A stretch of 64,000 nucleotides of DNA from Roseburia lenta. Its GTDB lineage: Bacteria; Bacillota; Clostridia; Lachnospirales; Lachnospiraceae. This document shows positions 25,120 through 32,139 of the stretch, one piece after another. A model generated the notes under the pieces. That model was given only the letters and a program-made list of their open reading frames with translations, was not told where the DNA came from and searched no databases. The position numbers were made by a program, and so were the translations under genes. The stretch covers positions 124,001 through 188,000 of the forward strand of contig NZ_JACOPG010000002.1 in the NCBI RefSeq assembly GCF_014287435.1, given 5' to 3'. Position 1 is the first letter of the stretch, and every line of letters begins with the position of its first letter.

Positions 25120-27069
25120 TTATGCTTGGGCTACTTGCATGAGTGCTTCGTAGTCTTTACTGTCTTTTCTAACAAATACCGGTGGTTTGCCGATCGGTGC
25201 TTCCACGATCATATGTCCGCCTGCATATTCCTTGCCGTCAAAAATGTTGACCCAACCATCGCTTGGCAGATAGATCGTGCGGCTCTTTGCGCCTTCTTCA
25301 TAAACCGGTGCTACCAGAAGGTCCCTGCCTAAAAGATACTCTGTCTTTTCGGTGTAGGCTTCTGCCTCATCATAATGATAAAAGAGTGGGCGCATGACCG
25401 GTGTGCCATCGCTGATCTCCTCAGCCACCAGACCCTTGAGATAATCTTTTAAAGCGACATGCATCCTGCCGCACTTGGCAAGTTGCGCCAACAGTTCCTC
25501 GTCATCATCAAACTGCACGTTGTTGACCGGCTGGTTGCCCTCATGGGTACGGAAGAGTGGTGAAAATACATTCATTTCCTCCCAACGCAAGAGCAATTCC
25601 TTGCTGCGTCGCATATGCATGATGGTGGTATAACCGCCGACATCCGAATGGGCGATACCGTAACCGCTCATAGCAAGAGATAAGGTCGCCGGGATCACTG
25701 CCGGCAGTCCGTCATCAATAGACCAATCAACATGCTGATCGCCCGTCCACATCATATGGGAATGTGCGATCGTTCCGGTATGTCCTGCTCTGGTAAAGAA
25801 GAATACCTGACCTTCCTTGCCGCATTCTGCAACGGCTTCCTGATTCATCTTTGCCCAGATCGCCGGCCACTGGTTATGGATGATCGCCGGATCCTCTCCA
25901 CTGTAAAGCACAGCGTCGATCGGCAGATACTCACCAAAATCTGCCATCCAGCCACCCATGCCAAGTCCGATCATATTTTCCTTGATCAGTCCCTTGTACC
26001 ACTCGTATGCCTCTGGGTTGGTAAAATCAACCATAGCTGCCGGGAAAGTCGTAATGGTCACCAGATAATCTTTGCCCTCGCGATCCTGGACACAATAACC
26101 GTGCTCAGATGCATATGCATATAAGTCCTTTTCAATGGCAATGAATGGATTGATGTAGCCTAAGAAACGGACACCTTCTTCTTTCCATTCTGCGATCTTT
26201 TTATCCAGTCCCGGATAAAGTTCCTGATCCCACTCCCAGTTCCACATGACCTGATAGCCGAAACCGGTTCTTCTGCAGCCTGACCAGTCCTGACACCAGA
26301 CACCGACCACAGGAACGCCTGCTTCCTTTGCCTTTTTGATCTTGGCATCTACAACATCTGTTCCCTCCTGGATACCCAGGATCACGCCGTCATATAACCA
26401 ATCCGGCAATGCCTTTTGTCTGCCAAGGAGTCCTGTCAGTTTGCGGGATACCTCTGCAAAATCCTGACCGCTGTCTGTGATGATGACCGGCGGCTCTTGG
26501 AAATATAAGGTGATCTTTCCGGCATCGGTAAAATCAAACTCGCTGTAGGCATTGATATCGCAATGCACATAATATTTGTCACTGGAAACAAAGGTCGGCT
26601 GTGCATAGTAGGATTCGTATTTGTCAAAGGAAAGTTTCTTGTCCGGGTGCTTACCCAGTAACTTTTCCTTAATGATCTTTTTGGAAATACGTCCGGTGTT
26701 CTGATGCTCTGCCACCCAGATACGTACATTTTGTCCTTTCAGATCTAGTTCCGAATAGGTCTCCCCACAACCGTAGATATGCTCCTTTGGATTGGTCACA
26801 AAGGTCAGCCAGTAACGATTGACCCCCGGCTTTTCCTCTCCCACATAAGCCAGACGGATCTGTGAACCCTGCTGGGTCACGGCAAACTGATGTACCTGCT
26901 CTTTGGCACCGCTTCCTTTCGGATCTACATAGGTCAAAAGATAGCCCTCCTCGGTCTTCTCCTGATTCTGTAAGGTCAGTTTTCTTTTCCCGGAAATCTT
27001 CTGTTTGTACTTGAAACTTCCTCTGGACATGGAAAACTGATTCTCCCCGGAACCAATGCTTACTTCCAT
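25120..27069 (-). CDS. sftG: sulfoquinovosidase, GH31 family
   Basis: A 649-residue GH31 enzyme close in layout to E. coli YihQ, which frees sulfoquinovose from its glycerol or lipid glycosides. Key parts are the nucleophile Asp377 in GGWMADFGEYLP, the acid/base Asp444 in MWTGDQHVDWS, VWCQDWSG and SDVGGYTT (Tyr480). In YihQ an Arg and a Trp three residues later bind the sulfonate (RVMW, as I remember it). Here the stretch reads FGYQVMW, so Trp276 is kept but the Arg position seems to be Gln273. No signal peptide, so substrates must be imported. It is the first gene of the operon, directly behind the promoter. Confidence 0.87.
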   Translation of the reverse strand: MEVSIGSGENQFSMSRGSFKYKQKISGKRKLTLQNQEKTEEGYLLTYVDPKGSGAKEQVHQFAVTQQGSQIRLAYVGEEKPGVNRYWLTFVTNPKEHIYGCGETYSELDLKGQNVRIWVAEHQNTGRISKKIIKEKLLGKHPDKKLSFDKYESYYAQPTFVSSDKYYVHCDINAYSEFDFTDAGKITLYFQEPPVIITDSGQDFAEVSRKLTGLLGRQKALPDWLYDGVILGIQEGTDVVDAKIKKAKEAGVPVVGVWCQDWSGCRRTGFGYQVMWNWEWDQELYPGLDKKIAEWKEEGVRFLGYINPFIAIEKDLYAYASEHGYCVQDREGKDYLVTITTFPAAMVDFTNPEAYEWYKGLIKENMIGLGMGGWMADFGEYLPIDAVLYSGEDPAIIHNQWPAIWAKMNQEAVAECGKEGQVFFFTRAGHTGTIAHSHMMWTGDQHVDWSIDDGLPAVIPATLSLAMSGYGIAHSDVGGYTTIMHMRRSKELLLRWEEMNVFSPLFRTHEGNQPVNNVQFDDDEELLAQLAKCGRMHVALKDYLKGLVAEEISDGTPVMRPLFYHYDEAEAYTEKTEYLLGRDLLVAPVYEEGAKSRTIYLPSDGWVNIFDGKEYAGGHMIVEAPIGKPPVFVRKDSKDYEALMQVAQA

Positions 27070-27113
27070 TTTTAAAATCTCTTCAATTCTTATTGTAAAA
27101 ACCCCCTCGCTTT

Positions 27114-27164
27114 AATTATTTAATTCATTTAACTAATTATAGAGCCTAGATCAGTAAAATGCAA
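27114..27164 (-). promoter_or_regulatory. promoter and ROK-type operator of the sulfoquinovose operon
   Basis: Minus strand TTGCAT (27164-27159) and TATAAT (27141-27136) are 17 bases apart. Overlapping the -10 box and the start point lies an imperfect AT-rich inverted repeat, AATTAGTTAAAT (27138-27127) facing ATTAAATAATT (27124-27114). Its TTAGTT...AA half-site style is that of ROK repressor operators. This would let the ROK protein encoded at the end of the operon block its own transcription. Confidence 0.65.
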
Positions 27165-27204
27165 GTATATTTTTTAAACTTATTAAATAATTGATATCTG
27201 CATA

Positions 27205-27233
27205 AAAAAGAGAAAGCAGATATATCTGCTTTC
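27205..27233 (-). terminator. intrinsic terminator of glmS
   Basis: GAAAGCAGATATATCTGCTTTC (27212-27233 on the plus strand) is a perfect hairpin followed on the minus strand by TCTTTTTTATG. It lies 54 bases behind the glmS stop codon. Confidence 0.85.
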
Positions 27234-27286
27234 CCAATTCTTTGACCTGTGTTGATAATATGACATTGTCCTTATTTTTTTCGATT

Positions 27287-29107
27287 TTATTCTACAGTTA
27301 CAACTTTTGCCAAGTTTCTTGGCTTATCTACGTCCAGCCCCTTATCTGCTGACACATAGTAGGAGTAGAGTTGCAAAGCAACGATCTCCGGGAATGACAT
27401 ATATTCGTCGTCCAGATTTGGCAGACCGATCACATGATACTCATCGCTCTGGGCGAAGTCCGCTTTCAGTTCTTCCTTGGTCAGGAGCACGACATTGGCA
27501 CCTCTCGCCTTGATTTCTTTTACATTGGAAAGTTCCTTGGAGATCAGTTTGGTCTGGGTCGCTGCTGCAATGACCGGTGTCCCGTCTGTGATCAGGGCGA
27601 TCGGTCCATGCTTCAATTCTCCGGCAGCATACGCCTCGGAATGGATGTAAGAGATCTCCTTGAGTTTTAAGGCTCCCTCCAGCAGAACCAGATAATCCAT
27701 GCCGCGACCGATCATAAAGAGGTCGCTTGCCATGATCACTTCCTTAGCCTGACGATGGATGTCGTCTTTGATGGCAATGACCTGGGTAATAGCATCCGGC
27801 ACTCTTCTGAGATTTTCCAGTGCATGCTCCAGATCCGCCTCTGTCATCCTACCCCGCAAAGATGCACAGCGCAATACCAGAAGATAAAAGATCATCAACT
27901 GGGTCGTATATGCCTTTGTGCTGGCAACCGCGATCTCAGGTCCCGCATCGGTATAAAGCGTATAATCTGCGATACGGGAAATGGATGAACCTCTGACATT
28001 TAAGACTGCCAGACAGGCAGCGCCTTCTTTTTTCGCTTTCTTTAATGCTTCCATGGTATCAATGGTCTCGCCGGACTGAGATACTGCGATAAAGAGTGTG
28101 TCCTTATCCAAGACGGTGTCCGAATAGATAAATTCCGATGCCATCTCTGTCTCGACCGGAATACCCAGCCATTTCCGAAACAGATGAGTTCCCATCATGC
28201 CTGCATGCAAAGCGGTTCCGCATGCTACGATGCAGACGCGGTTAAAAGAGGTCAGCATTTTATCCACAGCCCCTTCATAGCCAAGATCGATACTGCCATC
28301 CACCAGGTAGTTTGTCAGGATCCGCTTCAAAGCCTCCGGCTGCTCGTTGATCTCTTTTTCCATATAATAAGCATAGCCCTGCTTGCCGGTGTTTCCTGCA
28401 TCCCAGTCAACGACCTGCATTTTCGGCTGCACTTCCTGTCCATTGAAATCAACAACAGAAACCTGCGCCTTGGTCGCCTTTAAGATGCACTTTTCATCCA
28501 AGACGAAAAACTCCTTGGAATACTCGTACAAGGCAGCCGGATCGGATGCCAGAATGGTCAGTTCCTCGTTCTTTGCCACAACGATCGGGCTTACGTTTCT
28601 GGTCGCATAAATGGTATCCGGGATATCATCAAACATGACCACTAAAGCATAGGTACCCTTTAATTTCTTGACCGTTCTGCGGATGGCTTCGTTCGGATCT
28701 CCCTTGTAAAACTTGTTCAAAAGAGCCGCTACCACCTCGGTATCCGTCTCTGATACCAACTGGTCTTCCACCTCATACTCTTCACTCAGTTCCTTGTAAT
28801 TTTCCACGATCCCGTTGTGGACCAGAGTTACTTTTCCCACACGATGTGGATGCGCATTTGTATCAGACACGCCGCCATGGGTCGCCCACCTTGTATGACC
28901 GATGCCACAGGTATAGTCACCGGTTTTCGGAGAAATCTCCCGCAGGTCTTTGACACGTCCCTGGCATTTGTGAATCTCTGGCTGGCTCTCGCCGGCTCTT
29001 CGGATAGCAAATCCCGCACTGTCATAACCTCTGTATTCCAGCAGTTCCAGCCCGTTTAAAATGCCATTTAAAGCATCATTTCCAATAAATCCTATGATTC
29101 CACACAT
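27287..29107 (-). CDS. glmS: glutamine--fructose-6-phosphate aminotransferase (isomerising)
   Basis: Makes glucosamine 6-phosphate from fructose 6-phosphate and glutamine, the entry to amino-sugar and peptidoglycan synthesis. The 606 residues include the N-terminal glutaminase domain with Cys2 (MCGIIGFIG) and GHTRWATHG, then two SIS domains (SQSGETIDTMEAL; SEAYAAGELKHGPIALI) and the conserved end NLAKVVTVE. A glmS ribozyme in the leader provides feedback by glucosamine 6-phosphate. The product of the neighbouring sulfoquinovose pathway, fructose 6-phosphate, is its substrate, but the two genes have separate transcription units. Confidence 0.98.
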   Translation of the reverse strand: MCGIIGFIGNDALNGILNGLELLEYRGYDSAGFAIRRAGESQPEIHKCQGRVKDLREISPKTGDYTCGIGHTRWATHGGVSDTNAHPHRVGKVTLVHNGIVENYKELSEEYEVEDQLVSETDTEVVAALLNKFYKGDPNEAIRRTVKKLKGTYALVVMFDDIPDTIYATRNVSPIVVAKNEELTILASDPAALYEYSKEFFVLDEKCILKATKAQVSVVDFNGQEVQPKMQVVDWDAGNTGKQGYAYYMEKEINEQPEALKRILTNYLVDGSIDLGYEGAVDKMLTSFNRVCIVACGTALHAGMMGTHLFRKWLGIPVETEMASEFIYSDTVLDKDTLFIAVSQSGETIDTMEALKKAKKEGAACLAVLNVRGSSISRIADYTLYTDAGPEIAVASTKAYTTQLMIFYLLVLRCASLRGRMTEADLEHALENLRRVPDAITQVIAIKDDIHRQAKEVIMASDLFMIGRGMDYLVLLEGALKLKEISYIHSEAYAAGELKHGPIALITDGTPVIAAATQTKLISKELSNVKEIKARGANVVLLTKEELKADFAQSDEYHVIGLPNLDDEYMSFPEIVALQLYSYYVSADKGLDVDKPRNLAKVVTVE

Positions 29108-29194
29108 ATTTTAAATCCTCATTCTTTCTATACGAAGCAGCCGGATGATCCACCGGACTGCAATTATTTTTTCTTACTCTCATTATATTGGATT

Positions 29195-29312
29195 TGTTTT
29201 GTAGTTACCCACATATTTGCCAATATATGTCGCATTGAGATCTACGGAAGGGCATCCGCCGAATTATCGATAACCCTTCTCCTCGTCGACCTTTTTCTAA
29301 GGTCCTGGCGCT
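29195..29312 (-). ncRNA. glmS ribozyme: glmS ribozyme/riboswitch
   Basis: On the minus strand the leader has the family's conserved blocks in order: AGCGCC with the cleavage point between positions 29312 and 29311, a P2 hairpin ACCTT/AGGT, GACGAGG, GGGTTATCGA, and GGCGGATGCC. An AT-rich P4 hairpin (ACATAT/ATATGT) follows near 29215-29235. The 3' limit is approximate. The RNA cuts itself when glucosamine 6-phosphate binds, which destabilises the glmS message. About 85 bases separate its 3' part from the glmS start codon. Confidence 0.95.
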
Positions 29313-29371
29313 AAAATGAGGACAATGTGTCACATATTATCAATTATTCACTTGTCAAAGTTCTCCGTGAG

Positions 29372-29400
29372 ATTATATACTGCCTCCATAAAAATGTCAA
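29372..29400 (-). promoter_or_regulatory. sigma-A promoter of glmS
   Basis: Consensus TTGACA (29400-29395) and consensus TATAAT (29377-29372) on the minus strand with a 17-base spacer. The start near 29365 leaves about 53 bases before the ribozyme cleavage site. Confidence 0.8.
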
Positions 29401-29449
29401 ACTGCGCCGCTTTTATATGCCTGCTATCAGCATATGAAAACTATAAATT

Positions 29450-29554
29450 TTATTTCTGAAATTCTTCATATTTCTTTAATAAAGGCAACACAGTTTCGTC
29501 ACATCTGACCTGTAATATAAATAATGTCGAAAGACAAGAACATAACTTTTTCAT
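29450..29554 (-). CDS. possible 34-residue protein upstream of glmS
   Basis: A short frame beginning MKKLCSCLSTLFILQ and ending LPLLKKYEEFQK. It has a strong ribosome site (AAGGGGGAG) at good distance from the ATG. The first half is hydrophobic with two Cys, the second half charged. I know no family. It lies between the arginase-like gene and the glmS promoter and could be the last small gene of the upstream transcript. It may also be chance. Confidence 0.4.
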   Translation of the reverse strand: MKKLCSCLSTLFILQVRCDETVLPLLKKYEEFQK

Positions 29555-29570
29555 AACTCCCCCTTACTTG

Positions 29571-29605
29571 AAAGTGATGTGTGCGTTGCATCACTTTCTT
29601 TTTTT
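29571..29605 (+). terminator. plus-strand intrinsic terminator without an upstream plus gene
   Basis: AAAGTGATG (29571-29579) pairs with CATCACTTT (29589-29597), followed on the plus strand by CTTTTTTT. On the minus strand there is no T run after the stem. No plus-strand gene precedes it, so it may end a small RNA or an antisense transcript of the glmS leader. Confidence 0.5.
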
Positions 29606-29666
29606 GTGTAAGGCATGAACATGCATTTCGGCACATTCCTTTGTGTTCCTTGCTAGATAAAAGTGC

Positions 29667-30455
29667 TTATTCCAGCGTTTCCACAAGTCTCCGGTTGCAC
29701 CGGTCATTGATCTGACAGGTGCCTGCCTCCTGTGTCTGCTTCCAGCGCGCATCCTCCCCGCAGATATCCATACCAAGAATTTTGTCTGCTCTTTCCCTGA
29801 TCTCCTGCAATTTTTCCACTGCTTCATCCAGAGTCATATCTCCCTGATCCCAGTCGCAGACAGCATCTTCTTCACGCAAAACATCCTTGTCAAAAGAGAC
29901 ATAGATGGGATGCTTTTCCTGTAAAAAATCCGGCATGCCGATCCGGATCTTTTCCCACAATTTCTTTGCAGATATCGTATTTCCTGTCGCATCAGACATT
30001 TGCACGCCTGCTTTATTGCTTGCCTCATCTTCTGCGCGTACGTCCTCAATCAGATGCGCATCCACACCCACAAGATATACCCTTTGCAACTTTTCATTGG
30101 TCAGCAGTGCTTCCCTTACCCAGCCGCCGCAGGAGGTGATACCGCCCCAGGACGGAGCCTGTAAGTCCGGGTGATGATCAAATAAGATCAAAGAAAAAGG
30201 TTCTTTTATCTTTTCCAGCCAGAGCAGGGACAGATAGTGATAATTTCCGGAATCCAAAAAATGTATGCCCTCATAAGAATAAGGTCTTACTCTCTCACGC
30301 AGGCTTTCTTTTGCCGCATCATCGCAGTAGCAATTTGTCCCCTCGATATCCTGACAAGTGATCTGACATATTTGCCAGCCCTCTTTCTTTTCTTTATAAA
30401 ATGTCTGCTCGGCATATGCCCCGGACATATGCATAACAACCATGAGTTTTTTCAT
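29667..30455 (-). CDS. arginase/ureohydrolase-fold protein
   Basis: A 262-residue protein with the metal-binding pattern of the arginase superfamily: LDSGNYHYLS in the place of the first His loop, LFDHHPD, and SFDKDVL, then MDICGE near the C-terminus. Arginase, agmatinase and formimidoylglutamase all use two Mn ions held by such motifs. The sequence otherwise departs from each of these families, so the substrate is unknown. It follows the EamA transporter by 10 bases in the same direction, so transport and hydrolysis of one guanidino or amide compound is conceivable. Confidence 0.7.
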   Translation of the reverse strand: MKKLMVVMHMSGAYAEQTFYKEKKEGWQICQITCQDIEGTNCYCDDAAKESLRERVRPYSYEGIHFLDSGNYHYLSLLWLEKIKEPFSLILFDHHPDLQAPSWGGITSCGGWVREALLTNEKLQRVYLVGVDAHLIEDVRAEDEASNKAGVQMSDATGNTISAKKLWEKIRIGMPDFLQEKHPIYVSFDKDVLREEDAVCDWDQGDMTLDEAVEKLQEIRERADKILGMDICGEDARWKQTQEAGTCQINDRCNRRLVETLE

Positions 30456-30465
30456 ATTTACCCTC

Positions 30466-31332
30466 TTATGCTTCTTTTTTCTTGCGGATCAAAAACATGA
30501 CAATACCGGCGCCGCAGATGATCAGATAACCCAGAATACTGATAACATCCGGCACTTCCCCAAGGAAGATGATGCCAAGCAGGGCAGCAAAGACGATCTG
30601 CGTATAATCATAGACGGATAATTCGCTCGCCGGCGCATAGGTATAAGCCGCCGTGATGGAGAACTGTCCCAGCGTTGCGGAAAGTCCCGCCATCAAAAGG
30701 GATGCCAACTGCCACCAGGCAAAAGGCTGGTGATCGACGATGATAAAAGGAACGGCACACAGGCAGGAAAATACGGAAAAGCAAAAGACGATCAGCGGTC
30801 CCGGGGCCCCATGCTTGGACGCAATGCGCACATTAGTGTAGGCAAGCCCCGCTCCCATACCGCCGATCATACCAATAAATGCAGGCAAAGTTGCAACGCT
30901 GTCAAAGCCCGGGCGCAGGATAAAAAGTGCCCCGATAAATGCCGTGATCACACAGATCAACTGGTATGGCTGAATCTTCTCTTTTAATAGGAAATAAGAA
31001 AAGATAATGGCAAAGAAAGGGGATAACTTATTGAGCATGGATGCATCTGCAATATAGAGTTTCCCGATCGCATAAAAGTTTGCAAAAATACCGATGGTTC
31101 CAAAAAGGGAACGAAAGAAGATATACTTGCCGCTGCCTTTGGGAATAGAAAAGGCTATATGCTCCTTTTTCATGACAACAAAGGCAAAAAAGACGGCGAC
31201 CAGATTCCGAAAGAAACTTTTTTCGATCGCCGGAAGATCTCCCGCCAGTTTGACAAATAAATTCATAAAGGCAAAACCAAATGCCGCCAGGATAATATAG
31301 AAAATCCCCTTATATTTTTCATTGATCTTCAT
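30466..31332 (-). CDS. EamA/DMT family transporter
   Basis: A 288-residue membrane protein with ten hydrophobic segments in two EamA repeats (about 10-140 and 150-285). The first helix reads IILAAFGFAFMNLFVKLAGDLP, and the second repeat contains LSATLGQFSITAAYTYAPAS. Members of the drug/metabolite transporter superfamily export amino acids or related metabolites; the substrate is unknown. It is probably co-transcribed with the arginase-like gene that follows. Confidence 0.88.
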   Translation of the reverse strand: MKINEKYKGIFYIILAAFGFAFMNLFVKLAGDLPAIEKSFFRNLVAVFFAFVVMKKEHIAFSIPKGSGKYIFFRSLFGTIGIFANFYAIGKLYIADASMLNKLSPFFAIIFSYFLLKEKIQPYQLICVITAFIGALFILRPGFDSVATLPAFIGMIGGMGAGLAYTNVRIASKHGAPGPLIVFCFSVFSCLCAVPFIIVDHQPFAWWQLASLLMAGLSATLGQFSITAAYTYAPASELSVYDYTQIVFAALLGIIFLGEVPDVISILGYLIICGAGIVMFLIRKKKEA

Positions 31333-31414
31333 GTGTGATTAACTCCTATCATAAAACATTTCATTTCATTATAGCACACCCGGACAAATAAGGTTACAAA
31401 CAGGAAAAAAGGAC

Positions 31415-31444
31415 AAAAAAAGAACCGGTGCCCGAAAGCACCGG
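31415..31444 (-). terminator. intrinsic terminator of hsp20
   Basis: CCGGTGC (31425-31431) and GCACCGG (31438-31444) form a GC-rich hairpin, followed on the minus strand by TTCTTTTTTTG. Confidence 0.88.
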
Positions 31445-31459
31445 CTCTGGATCGTCCGA

Positions 31460-31906
31460 TTATCCTTCAATGGAAATGAAGTGTTTCTCAGGAACCGCCT
31501 TTGGCTGCTCCTTCGGAATAGATAATTTCAGGATACCATATTCATACTTCGCATGAATATCTTCCTCGGTGATACCTTCACCGATATAGAAACTCCTGCT
31601 CATGCTGCCGGCATAACGCTCACGACGCAGGTAGTGTTTCTTTTCGTCCTCCTCGTCTTTATCCAATCCTTTTTCTGCACTGATGGTCAGGTAACCATCA
31701 TTTAATTCCAACTGGATCTCATCTTTCTTAAATCCCGGAAGGTCAATATCGACTTCGTATCCTTTCTCTGTCTCTTTGACATCTGTCTTCATCATGTTCT
31801 TCGCATGCTTACCATACAAAGCCTTGTCAACATCATGGAAGGAAGCGTCCATCCAGTTATCAAACTCATCAAATAAATTCTCTCCAAAAATACTAGGCAT
31901 TAACAT
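31460..31906 (-). CDS. hsp20: small heat shock protein Hsp20 (alpha-crystallin family)
   Basis: A 148-residue holdase chaperone. The alpha-crystallin domain runs from about residue 40 to 140, with VDIDLPGFKKDEIQLELNDG, SRSFYIGEGITEEDI and AKYEYGILKLSIPKE, the last being the family's conserved A-x-x-x-n-GvL box. It has a clear AAGGAG site. It is a single-gene unit with its own promoter and terminator, and a CIRCE operator overlaps the promoter, so HrcA is the likely repressor. Confidence 0.95.
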   Translation of the reverse strand: MLMPSIFGENLFDEFDNWMDASFHDVDKALYGKHAKNMMKTDVKETEKGYEVDIDLPGFKKDEIQLELNDGYLTISAEKGLDKDEEDEKKHYLRRERYAGSMSRSFYIGEGITEEDIHAKYEYGILKLSIPKEQPKAVPEKHFISIEG

Positions 31907-32046
31907 AAGTCATCTCTCCTTTTCTACCGTGCCGCCTCTGGCAACACCTCATGCTTGTTTACCTTGTTTCTTTGGAACGAAGTTGTTAAGGAAACTCGGG
32001 GAACATCTGGTTCTCTTTTTATTCCCTCTTCCTTTGTTCTGACTAT

Positions 32047-32089
32047 GTTATAGCACCATTTATTAGCACTGTCAAGAGGTGAGTGCTAA
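32047..32089 (-). promoter_or_regulatory. hsp20 promoter with CIRCE operator
   Basis: CIRCE: TTAGCACTG (32063-32071), 9 bases, GAGTGCTAA (32081-32089), with one departure from the TTAGCACTC-N9-GAGTGCTAA consensus. On the minus strand TTGACA (32075-32070) and TATAAC (32052-32047) with 17 bases between give a sigma-A promoter whose -35 lies inside CIRCE. A leader of about 130 bases follows. Confidence 0.9.
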
Positions 32090-32139
32090 TTTCACATATT
32101 TTTCACACTTTTTATCTTATTGTCAGTCAATAGAACTTT

